DNA of 64,000 bases from G965240465 sp965249525 (GTDB taxonomy: Bacteria; SAR324; JACQKK01): the NCBI GenBank assembly GCA_965249525.1, contig OZ252237.1, positions 1,660,561-1,724,560 of the forward strand, given 5' to 3'. The notes below the pieces were generated by a model that saw only the letters and a list, made by a program, of their open reading frames with translations, did no database searches and was not told the DNA's origin. Below, piece after piece: positions 8,057 through 15,520 of the stretch; positions within the stretch are counted from its first letter, which is position 1; every line of letters starts with the position of its first letter. The translations under genes were made by a program, and so were the position numbers.

Positions 8057-9683
8057 GGCACACTCCAGAAAGAGATTGGTTGTCTGTTGCAGAAGCATGC
8101 TGCCAAGCAGCACGGATAAAGTCACGAAACAACGGGTGAGGATCAAATGGCTTGGATTTGAATTCAGGGTGAAATTGGCAAGCGATAAACCATGGATGGT
8201 CCACCAATTCCACTGCTTCCACCAAATCCTTTTGCGAACATATAGCGGTTATAGACAAACCTGCTTTTTTTAAATGCTGTACAAATGCTTGATTGATTTC
8301 ATAGCGATGCCGATGGCGCTCAGAAATCTCTATAACCCCATAAATTTTAGCTATCTTAGACTGCGAATCAAGTTTGGCAGGATAAGCCCCCAAACGCATG
8401 GTGCCCCCTTTGCGAGCGTCTTTATGAGGCAACATGTGCACTACACCAAATGCGCTAGCAGGTTCAAACTCAGTAGAATTGGCTGATGGCATGCCTGCCA
8501 CATTGCGCGCAAATTCTATCACTGCTAACTGCATACCCAAACAAATACCAAAAAACGGCTTTTTTTGTTCTCTGGCATAACGAATCGCAGCCAACTTGCC
8601 CTCCACACCACGTTTACCAAATCCCCCAGGTGCTATGATTGCATCCACCCCCAACAACAAAGCTTCTCCTCCTTTTTTTTCCATTTCATCCGCATCTATA
8701 TAGACCAACTCTACCTCCAAATGATGCGCCAACCCTCCATGCAACAGGGCTTCATTCACGCTCTCATAAGCTTCGTGCGAGTTCATATACTTGCCTACCA
8801 ATCCTATCCGTACCCGCCCTTTTGGCTTGGCATAACGCTCTTCTATTTCCCGCCACGGTGTCAAATCTGGTTGTCCGGTCCATATTTTTAATAGTTCAAT
8901 AATCCGCTCATCCAACCCCTCTTCATGGAACCGCAATGGCGCCTGGTACACCAATGGAAAATCAACATCCGGAAGCACACACGCTTCTTGTACATTGGTA
9001 AAAAGCGCTATCTTCCGTCGCAATTCCCGCGGCAACTCCTCAGAACAACGACATATCAACATGTCCGGCTGAATACCTATCTCACGCAGTTTATTTACAC
9101 TGTGTTGGGCAGGCTTGGTCTTTAATTCACCGCTTTTGCCTACCTGCGGAACCAATACCACATGTACATACAATGTGTCCTCCTGTTTATACTCAAAACG
9201 AAATTGTCTAATCGCTTCCAAAAATGGCAATGATTCAATATCCCCCACTGTTCCTCCAATCTCTACTAAAGCAATATCCACCCCTTCAGCTGCTTCTAAT
9301 AACTTAGAGCGAATAGCATCAGTGATATGCGGAATAACTTGTACTGTTTCTCCCAAAAAATCCCCCCGACGCTCCCGTTCCATTACATGATGATAAACCT
9401 GTCCAGTGGTAAAATTATTACGCCTAGACAATACCACACGAGTAAAACGCTCATAATGACCGAAATCCAAATCGGTTTCTGCACCGTCATCGGTCACAAA
9501 TACCTCACCATGTTGTGCGGGATTCATGGTACCAGAATCTACATTGATGTAAGGATCCAATTTGGTGATGCTGATGCTTAAACCCCTTGCTTCCAACAAT
9601 GCCCCAATAGAGGCCGTCACAATTCCCTTGCCCAATCCAGACACCACTCCTCCAGTGATAAAAATAAATTTTGTACTGTGCAT
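8043..9683 (-). CDS. pyrG: CTP synthase
   Basis: CTP synthase aminates UTP to CTP with glutamine-derived ammonia, in the cytoplasm. The N-terminal synthase domain starts with FIFITGGVVSGLGKGI, the P-loop, followed by KLDPYINVDSGTMNP and HGEVFVTDDGAETDLD. The C-terminal class I glutaminase domain has the nucleophile elbow FFGICLGMQLAV and the catalytic His-Glu in CQFHPEFKSKP. The ATG at 9681-9683 is preferred over an upstream in-frame start because GGGAG lies six bases before it and the product then begins MHSTKFIFITGG as in the family. Length of 546 residues is normal. The gene leads the pyrG-lptA-lptB operon. Confidence 0.97.
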   Translation of the reverse strand: MHSTKFIFITGGVVSGLGKGIVTASIGALLEARGLSISITKLDPYINVDSGTMNPAQHGEVFVTDDGAETDLDFGHYERFTRVVLSRRNNFTTGQVYHHVMERERRGDFLGETVQVIPHITDAIRSKLLEAAEGVDIALVEIGGTVGDIESLPFLEAIRQFRFEYKQEDTLYVHVVLVPQVGKSGELKTKPAQHSVNKLREIGIQPDMLICRCSEELPRELRRKIALFTNVQEACVLPDVDFPLVYQAPLRFHEEGLDERIIELLKIWTGQPDLTPWREIEERYAKPKGRVRIGLVGKYMNSHEAYESVNEALLHGGLAHHLEVELVYIDADEMEKKGGEALLLGVDAIIAPGGFGKRGVEGKLAAIRYAREQKKPFFGICLGMQLAVIEFARNVAGMPSANSTEFEPASAFGVVHMLPHKDARKGGTMRLGAYPAKLDSQSKIAKIYGVIEISERHRHRYEINQAFVQHLKKAGLSITAICSQKDLVEAVELVDHPWFIACQFHPEFKSKPFDPHPLFRDFIRAAWQHASATDNQSLSGVCRESA

Positions 9684-9704
9684 CAACAACTCCCATAAGG
9701 CCAT

Positions 9705-9968
9705 CCAGGCTTGAGCGGTGCCCCTACTTCCTCTCCAGCTTGTTGTTGTATATTGCCTATCTATGTTCTCGCTAAGTCAACAAATCATCCCCAACAAGTC
9801 TAAAAACTGCAGCAACGATATAGGGAGGCAAATAGTCAACAACAGCTGCTGAAAATATTCGTTTCATCTCTCTTTGCTGTGATAACTTCAGTATCATCCC
9901 GTTGTTCTTTCTAGTTGTCAATGCCACGGAATGGAGTCAATCAGTTGTATAGAGCAATTTTTTGATGA
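9705..9968. other. intergenic region between divergent genes
   Basis: A stretch of ~280-380 bases separates the pyrG start from the FecR-domain gene, which are divergently transcribed. It should hold both promoters. I see an AT-rich TATGAT hexamer around 9979 upstream of the FecR-domain gene, but no convincing paired -35 box, and no RNA gene or conserved ORF. Confidence 0.4.
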
Positions 9969-10064
9969 ATGAGAAACGATATGATACAGTGCGTAAGAGT
10001 AAGGTATGTAATCAGTACAGTTTCTAAACAGTTTTATAAAAGGTTTTACGAAAGGAAAATCCCC

Positions 10065-10856
10065 ATGAATACACAATCCAAAAAAACTGAATATGCCAGT
10101 AGGCGACATGTGCTGTCTCTGGGATGGAAAGCGTTGAGTTTGAGTCTTGGTGCCACAGCGATCTTATGGGTAGAACGCACTTTGGCTCAAACCACAGAAT
10201 GGAAGGCTCTGTTGAGGCGCAAGCCACGCGGAGGCAAGGGAGAAGTACTCTCTGTGGATGGTCGCTTTGTCGCCAACGGGAAAAATCTACGCAAAGGAAG
10301 TGTGATAAAAAGCGGGGCGCAAATCACCTCTTCCCAAAAAGGGGAATTGCTCTTGCGTTTGTCTGATAACAGCACCATGCAGTTGAAAGGCCCTGTAGAT
10401 TTCAGCTTTCACATTGATGGCAAAAACAAAGGCGTCCTATCCTTGGTGCGTGGTGCTGCACTGGTAGTGGTCCCCAGTCGCAAGCAATATCTGGTAGAAG
10501 GTCCTACTGCTACCTTAGGCATTAAAGGGACAGTATTTTATCGAGAAGTGTTTGATGGCCAACCTAAGAAAATGAATCGCGATATCAACAACAACCCGGT
10601 GGATGTTCCTGCCAACGCCAAAGATTATTTCTGCCTATGTAATGGAGAAGCTGATTATCTCAATGCCAAAAGTGCGACAGGTACAGTGACCGAAAATGCT
10701 AACCGTAAGCCTCACCACTCACGTTTTCTCAAATCTGAGAAAAAGGCTGGTATCATCCAGGCCAAACAGATCATTAATCATGATGACCGTGATATCAAGC
10801 GTCTAATTGAACTGCAAAAAGAACCCAAACATCGTAGTGACTGGCTGAAAATTTAA
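10065..10856 (+). CDS. FecR-domain exported protein with Tat-like signal
   Basis: The 263-residue product starts at ATG 10065, eight bases after AAAGGA; the longer upstream frame lacks this support. The N-terminus SRRHVLSLGW followed by ALSLSLGATAIL resembles a twin-arginine signal peptide. Residues ~45-165 form a FecR-like beta domain: GEVLSVDGRFVANGKNL, KGSVIKSGAQI, LLRLSDNSTMQLKGP and LVRGAALVV, then the TATLGIKGTVFYRE segment that ends such domains. The C-terminal ~100 residues hold two cysteines (FCLCNGE) and a charged helix. FecR-domain proteins are periplasmic sensors or structural proteins; no sigma factor or TonB receptor is adjacent, so a classical FecI/FecR iron-signalling role is not supported. 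It is monocistronic in appearance. Confidence 0.78.
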   Translation: MNTQSKKTEYASRRHVLSLGWKALSLSLGATAILWVERTLAQTTEWKALLRRKPRGGKGEVLSVDGRFVANGKNLRKGSVIKSGAQITSSQKGELLLRLSDNSTMQLKGPVDFSFHIDGKNKGVLSLVRGAALVVVPSRKQYLVEGPTATLGIKGTVFYREVFDGQPKKMNRDINNNPVDVPANAKDYFCLCNGEADYLNAKSATGTVTENANRKPHHSRFLKSEKKAGIIQAKQIINHDDRDIKRLIELQKEPKHRSDWLKI

Positions 10857-11047
10857 CCCTTAGTTGCTAAGTTCTCCAAAATTTTGCACCGGTTGTGATG
10901 GTTACACTGGCCATACCACTTCGGCGCAACCTTTCTCATAGGCAAGAGCATGGGCTTATACCAAAGCCCTAAAATATAAGATATTTGCCCAAGCCGATTG
11001 AATTACGCTGACTGATGGCTATCTTAGCTACTGCGGAATGTTCACTG

Positions 11048-11689
11048 ATGTTTACCGGTATTGTTGAAGAAATTGGAGTGGTGGAAGCCTTAAAAACAGA
11101 CGATAACGGTGGGTGTTTGCAGCTACATTGTCAGCATGCAGGGGATGGAATGAAATCTGGTGATAGTCTGGCAGTCCAAGGGATTTGCCTTACTATTACC
11201 CAACTATACCCAAGTGCTGTTGGTGGCAAGCGATTACAATTTGATTTGGGTTCAGAAACTGTACGACGTACCAATTTATCTGAACTCAGAACAGGTGAAG
11301 GAGTACATTTGGAACGACCGCTTTCTTTGCAAAGCCGCTTGCATGGCCACTTGGTGCAAGGACATGTGGATGGAGTGGGCGTGCTAAAAGAATATCGCAA
11401 TGAGGGTGGTAGTTTACTGCTCAATGTCATCGCCCCTGCATCGCTGTTTGATTACATGATTTCTCAAGGTAGCATCGCCGTGGACGGAGTGAGCCTTACT
11501 ATTGTTTCCTTGCAAGAAAACCCAAACAACACACCAAATTTCTCTTTTATGCTCACCCCTCATACCCAACGCATGACCACCCTGGGAAAGCGGTCTTTGG
11601 GTAGTAAATTAAACCTAGAAATCGACATGCTGGCCAAATATGTTCATCGCTTCCTGTACCACCTTCCGCCAGATACTTTCATCTGTTGA
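11048..11689 (+). CDS. ribE: riboflavin synthase alpha subunit
   Basis: Riboflavin synthase dismutates two 6,7-dimethyl-8-ribityllumazine molecules to riboflavin. The start MFTGIVEEIG is invariant in the family, so ATG 11048 is chosen over an upstream in-frame ATG. The two tandem lumazine-binding barrels are visible: residues 1-~98 with GDSLAVQGICLTI and LGSETVRRTNL, and ~99-195 with GHLVQGHVDGVG, GSIAVDGVSLTI and MLTPHTQRMTTLG. Total 213 residues is typical. No FMN riboswitch motif is visible upstream. The ~190-base leader (10857-11047) contains small inverted repeats, such as GGGCTT/AAGCCC at 10952-10969, but no T-run. Other rib genes are not in this window. Confidence 0.95.
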   Translation: MFTGIVEEIGVVEALKTDDNGGCLQLHCQHAGDGMKSGDSLAVQGICLTITQLYPSAVGGKRLQFDLGSETVRRTNLSELRTGEGVHLERPLSLQSRLHGHLVQGHVDGVGVLKEYRNEGGSLLLNVIAPASLFDYMISQGSIAVDGVSLTIVSLQENPNNTPNFSFMLTPHTQRMTTLGKRSLGSKLNLEIDMLAKYVHRFLYHLPPDTFIC

Positions 11690-11842
11690 GCTATCAATAT
11701 CGGATCAAGATTCGCGCTATCTATAATTTATTCGCCATATCTTTTTGACTCGTGCTAGATTTTTGATTTGACTAAATAATATCATTCGCAGCACCTTGCT
11801 ACAAGCCCAGGTACAACCGTTAACCACCAGAAGCATCTCGCC

Positions 11843-12907
11843 ATGATTATTCCCAAACCAGACCAACTTACTTCTGAACAAGAAGCTCTGTTAAAAAAGA
11901 TGGTGGCTGAATTCGGAGTAACTCTTGTCAAAGTCCCCGGAGAAACACGAGTGACATACATTATGAAAGGCGATGAACGCGATTCCTTAATGATCAAACG
12001 TCTAGAAGGCTTAGATTTCATAGAACGTGTCCAAACCGTACAGAGTCCTTATCGCTTGATGGACAAAAATTCTCCTTTGGCGGGGCGCACCTTGAGAGTG
12101 CGTGACAAACCCTTAGGTAGCGGCCATTTCTTGGTGATTGCCGGACATTGCACCATTGACCCTGAAAATCCCTCTCTGTTCTACGAAACCGCTCAAGCGA
12201 TAAAGGAAGCTGGAGCTGATATGTTACGCGGCGGTGTATGGAAACCACGCACTAGTCCCCATTCTTACCAAGGCAGTCACAGAGCCTTAGATATCCTGCT
12301 AGAAGCGCGTGAACGTAGCGGATTGCCGGTAGATACCGAAGTCATGGATGCCGAACAATTGGATCTGTTGTCCGAGACAGGTGTAGATATGTTGCAAATT
12401 GGCACACGCAATGCCCTCAATTACAGCTTGCTCAAACAAGTGGGACAGAAGCTGCAAAACAGTAAAACCGTTGTTTTACTCAAACGCAGCATGCATATGG
12501 GAAAAGTGGACGAGTTGATACTGGCAGCAGAATATTTGGTCTCCAACGGATGCCCCAATGTAGCCCTCACACCGCGCGGCACTATCCCCACTATGGACGG
12601 CTACCGCAACCACCCTGATGAATGTATTACCCCCCTGTTAAAAGAAAAAACTTGGGCTCCCATTATTGTGGATCCTAGCCATTCGGTGGGACGTGCCAAC
12701 TACGTGCCTTTCTCTGCCCTTGCTGCCACAGCTTACGGTGCAGACGGTCTTATCATAGAAACACACATCCAGCCATCCAAAGGCATCGGTGATGACCCCA
12801 AACAAGCTGTCACACCAGATGTACTTGCCAGTATCATCCGCAATGCTCGCCAACTCCACAGAACTCAAACCAAAACTGCTAACAAATTGCTTGCCCGTTC
12901 GGCATAA
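11843..12907 (+). CDS. aroF: 3-deoxy-7-phosphoheptulonate (DAHP) synthase, type I-beta with N-terminal regulatory domain
   Basis: DAHP synthase condenses phosphoenolpyruvate and erythrose-4-phosphate at the start of the shikimate pathway. Residues 1-~85 look like the ferredoxin-like regulatory domain found before the barrel in Thermotoga-type enzymes (MIIPKPDQLTSEQEALLKKM). The TIM barrel follows with HFLVIAGHCTIDP, ADMLRGGVWKPRTSPHSYQG, VDMLQIGTRNALNYSLL, VALTPRGT and PIIVDPSHSVGR, which carry the metal-binding Cys, His, Glu and Asp and the PEP-binding residues. This I-beta class differs from the I-alpha AroF/G/H of enterobacteria. Feedback by an aromatic amino acid through the N-terminal domain is likely from the family. 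KdsA was considered and rejected because of the regulatory domain and KPRTSPHSYQG. Confidence 0.93.
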   Translation: MIIPKPDQLTSEQEALLKKMVAEFGVTLVKVPGETRVTYIMKGDERDSLMIKRLEGLDFIERVQTVQSPYRLMDKNSPLAGRTLRVRDKPLGSGHFLVIAGHCTIDPENPSLFYETAQAIKEAGADMLRGGVWKPRTSPHSYQGSHRALDILLEARERSGLPVDTEVMDAEQLDLLSETGVDMLQIGTRNALNYSLLKQVGQKLQNSKTVVLLKRSMHMGKVDELILAAEYLVSNGCPNVALTPRGTIPTMDGYRNHPDECITPLLKEKTWAPIIVDPSHSVGRANYVPFSALAATAYGADGLIIETHIQPSKGIGDDPKQAVTPDVLASIIRNARQLHRTQTKTANKLLARSA

Positions 12908-12975
12908 TTCCAAAACAGGATAGCAAAATACTTTCTTTTGCTAAACTGACAAAGATTTTTATATTGCCAGTAGGA

Positions 12976-13012
12976 AAGCCTGCAAACCAGCTGTCAGCTG
13001 GTTTGCAGGCTT
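12976..13012. terminator. perfect inverted repeat between convergent genes
   Basis: An 18-base arm (12976-12993) and its exact complement (12995-13012) are separated by a single base, forming a 37-base perfect palindrome. It lies between the convergent ends of aroF (12907) and agcS (13032), the usual place for a bidirectional terminator. The flanks lack a strong T-run on either strand, so termination without Rho is not certain. Confidence 0.6.
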
Positions 13013-13031
13013 ATATGAAGTCCCAGTTTGA

Positions 13032-14369
13032 TTACTTGGAGAAGTACTGCTGGGTGAGTTTAAACACCACAGGACTAAGTACCACCAGACCAATCATGTT
13101 GGGAAGGGCCATCATGGCATTGAGTGTGTCAGAAATGTTCCAAACAAAGCTCAAGCTAAGAATAGGTCCGAAAAAGACTGCAATGCTCCACAAAACACGG
13201 AAAGGCATTATCGACTTTTCCCCAAACAGGTATTGCACACACCGCTCAGAATAATAGCTCCATCCTAAGATAGTGGTAAAAGCGAATAGCGGTAGTGCAA
13301 TGGCAACAATCCAGCCACTACTGGCTAGGCCTTGGTTAAAAGCGAAGATGGTGAGAGAAGCACCACCTGCATTACTATTGATGTAAGCATCGGTGCCAAC
13401 AATCACCAGACCCGTAATAGAACAAACGATGATGGTATCAATAAAGGTACCCAGCATGGCCACCAGGCCTTGCTGCACCGGTCCCTGAGTTTGAGCAGCA
13501 GCGTGGGCAATAGGAGCACTACCCAAGCCCGCTTCATTGGAGAACACACCACGGGCAACGCCAAAACGAATAGCTTGACGAACAGCTGCACCAGCAAAAC
13601 CACCGGCAGCAGCAACAGGGGTAAAGGCATGTTCAAAAATTAGCCCAAAGGCACGGGGAAGTTCAACGGCATTGGCGAGAATGACCGCCAGACCACCAAT
13701 GACATAAATGGCAGCCATTAAAGGCACCAAGCGCGCAGCGACTGCGGAAATCCAACTCAAACCGCCAATCAACACCGCTCCAACAATGGCAGTGAGTACC
13801 ACCGCAGTGACCAATTTGGGAACTTGAAACTGGGTACTCAGTACATCAGCCACAGCGTTGGCTTGCACGCCATTACCGATACCAAAGCCAGCAATTGCCC
13901 CAAATAACGCAAACAACACAGCCAACCAGGCCCAACTTTTCCCCATGCCATTTTTGATAAAGTACATGGGACCACCAACATGATGGCCGTTTTTGTCTAC
14001 TTCACGATATTGCACAGCACAGACAGCTTCTGCATATTTCGTGGCCATACCCACCAGGGCAGTAATCCACATCCAGAAGACCGCTCCTGGGCCACCTGCA
14101 AACACAGCAGTAGCCACACCGCCGATATTACCCGTGCCAATGGTTGCGGACAACGATGTCATCAAAGCACGAAAAGGGGTAATCTCCCCTTTACTACCTT
14201 GCGGTTGACGTCCAGCCCAAAGCATTTTAACGCCCGTACCTAAACGCAACAATGGCATAAAACGCAAGCCAAGGGTTAGAAAGAAACCTCCTCCTACGAT
14301 GATAATCAGCATCGGGGGACCCCAAACGTACCCATTGACTGTGCTGACAAAATTATTCAATGCTTCCAT
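13032..14369 (-). CDS. sodium:alanine symporter family protein (AgcS)
   Basis: A 445-residue polytopic inner-membrane transporter of the alanine-or-glycine:cation symporter family. Family signatures are visible: MLIIIVGGGFFLTLGLRF near the start, PFRALMTSLSATIGTGNIGGVA, FWMWITALVGMATKYAEA, and RGVFSNEAGLGSAPIAHAAA, the last being the AgcS hallmark. About ten hydrophobic segments follow the expected spacing. It would import alanine or glycine with sodium. The start ATG has GGGAGA five bases upstream. The upstream ~270 bases are gene-free and probably carry its promoter. The gene stands alone, with no metabolic partner adjacent, so the exact substrate is not known. Confidence 0.93.
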   Translation of the reverse strand: MEALNNFVSTVNGYVWGPPMLIIIVGGGFFLTLGLRFMPLLRLGTGVKMLWAGRQPQGSKGEITPFRALMTSLSATIGTGNIGGVATAVFAGGPGAVFWMWITALVGMATKYAEAVCAVQYREVDKNGHHVGGPMYFIKNGMGKSWAWLAVLFALFGAIAGFGIGNGVQANAVADVLSTQFQVPKLVTAVVLTAIVGAVLIGGLSWISAVAARLVPLMAAIYVIGGLAVILANAVELPRAFGLIFEHAFTPVAAAGGFAGAAVRQAIRFGVARGVFSNEAGLGSAPIAHAAAQTQGPVQQGLVAMLGTFIDTIIVCSITGLVIVGTDAYINSNAGGASLTIFAFNQGLASSGWIVAIALPLFAFTTILGWSYYSERCVQYLFGEKSIMPFRVLWSIAVFFGPILSLSFVWNISDTLNAMMALPNMIGLVVLSPVVFKLTQQYFSK

Positions 14370-14578
14370 AAAATTCTCCCGTTGTTTTTTGATTCAAGCA
14401 CTCCGCTGGCTTTGAATAATTTGGCCAATTTCTAAAAAGTACGGCTATCTATTCAAACCAATGTGCAAAAGTGCGTCCCTCCGTAAAAAGGATTGTTTGT
14501 AGATTCTCTACCTGCTATGTTTCCTGCAGATTCTAGCAGTTTGTAGTATCATTATTGGGTTGAATATCCAATAAGCAC

Positions 14579-14607
14579 AAAAAAACATGGCTGAGGTAAG
14601 ATCCTCA
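14579..14607 (-). terminator. possible terminator of the glnD-like/DUF547 operon
   Basis: Read on the minus strand, a five-base stem TGAGG/CCTCA with a six-base loop is followed after six bases by seven T residues, downstream of the DUF547 gene stop. The stem is short and the gap to the T-run is imperfect. The rest of 14370-14642 shows another small inverted repeat near 14554-14573 and is otherwise featureless; it must also hold the agcS promoter. Confidence 0.35.
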
Positions 14608-14642
14608 AAACAACCACTGCTACTTGTTTCGCATAGAATTAT

Positions 14643-15515
14643 CTATTTTGTCAATGCCACATCATTTTTGGCATCGATAGTATTTAATTTCCAATCATAG
14701 TGATGTTCGTAGTCTCCTGACCAATCACTCAGCTTTTGTGCACGTATGCCTTTGGCGTAGCGAAGCAAATGAGCACGCAAATTTTCTCTTCCACCAAAAT
14801 CTTCGGCAAACCAGTGATAAAGACTAGACAACTGGATAGCTTTGGTTTGGGCAGGATATTTTGAAACATCTACTCCACGGGGATGGTTGATAAAAGCTGT
14901 AGCTCCTGCTTCCATGAGTTTTTCGGTGTTGGCGGAAGTATAAGCTCGCGAAGCAAGATTGGGGCAGCCCAGACTGGCGCAATTGAGAACATAATGCAGG
15001 CGATGATCTTTCCAGATGGGTCTTAAGATGCGGTGTTCAATATCGTGGAGAGAGATGGTTTTCCCTTCCACTTGCAACCATTGATGCCGCCAAGGACCAC
15101 GGGAAAACAAATTAGGGCGAATCTTACGAATAGATGTTACTGGCCAATGTTCTAAAACCATCCAGATGGTAGTGGCATTGTAAAGGTTGATCCAAAATGC
15201 CAGTTGTTCTTGACGACGATATTCAGAAATTTTTGTTTCTTGCAAAGATTGTAAATAGGCTGCCAGTTGCTGGCGATCGGCTAATTGAACTTGCCCATAA
15301 GCCACCAGATGTATCCCTAAAGGAGAGTCAGTCTGTATATATCGCCCCAAAAACTGCTCCCATGGTTGGTGGTTGATGGTTGCAGTGGACTGGGGTTCTT
15401 CCGCTAGCCAATAAGCCCACAATTTTGCTTTAGGAGCAGCACGCGCCGTACTGTTGATTAGCAAAAATGCCAGCACAGCCAAAAGCCATATTCCCTGCAT
15501 CCATTTTATACGCAT
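14643..15515 (-). CDS. exported DUF547 domain protein
   Basis: A 290-residue protein with an N-terminal hydrophobic signal (GIWLLAVLAFLLINSTARAA, cleavage after ARAA likely). The DUF547 domain spans ~residues 75-230: RRQEQLAFWINLYNATTIW, LHDIEHRILRP, LHYVLNCASLGCPNL and a late NPRGVDVS region. The DUF547 family carries a conserved Cys and His in a transglutaminase/papain-like arrangement, but no activity is established. It should act in the periplasm. The in-frame TTG at 15524 overlaps the glnD-like stop; the ATG at 15515 begins just after that stop. The close spacing implies co-transcription with the GlnD-like gene, though the functional link is unclear. Confidence 0.85.
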   Translation of the reverse strand: MRIKWMQGIWLLAVLAFLLINSTARAAPKAKLWAYWLAEEPQSTATINHQPWEQFLGRYIQTDSPLGIHLVAYGQVQLADRQQLAAYLQSLQETKISEYRRQEQLAFWINLYNATTIWMVLEHWPVTSIRKIRPNLFSRGPWRHQWLQVEGKTISLHDIEHRILRPIWKDHRLHYVLNCASLGCPNLASRAYTSANTEKLMEAGATAFINHPRGVDVSKYPAQTKAIQLSSLYHWFAEDFGGRENLRAHLLRYAKGIRAQKLSDWSGDYEHHYDWKLNTIDAKNDVALTK

Positions 15516-15520
15516 TGGTC

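Noticed and set aside
10892..10969. Inverted repeats upstream of riboflavin synthase considered as an FMN riboswitch
   Set aside because: The conserved FMN aptamer motifs (AGGGTGAAAATCCC-type and related helices) are absent; only short hairpins occur.
11843..12907. Assignment as KDO-8-phosphate synthase
   Set aside because: The N-terminal regulatory domain and KPRTSPHSYQG motif fit DAHP synthase I-beta instead.
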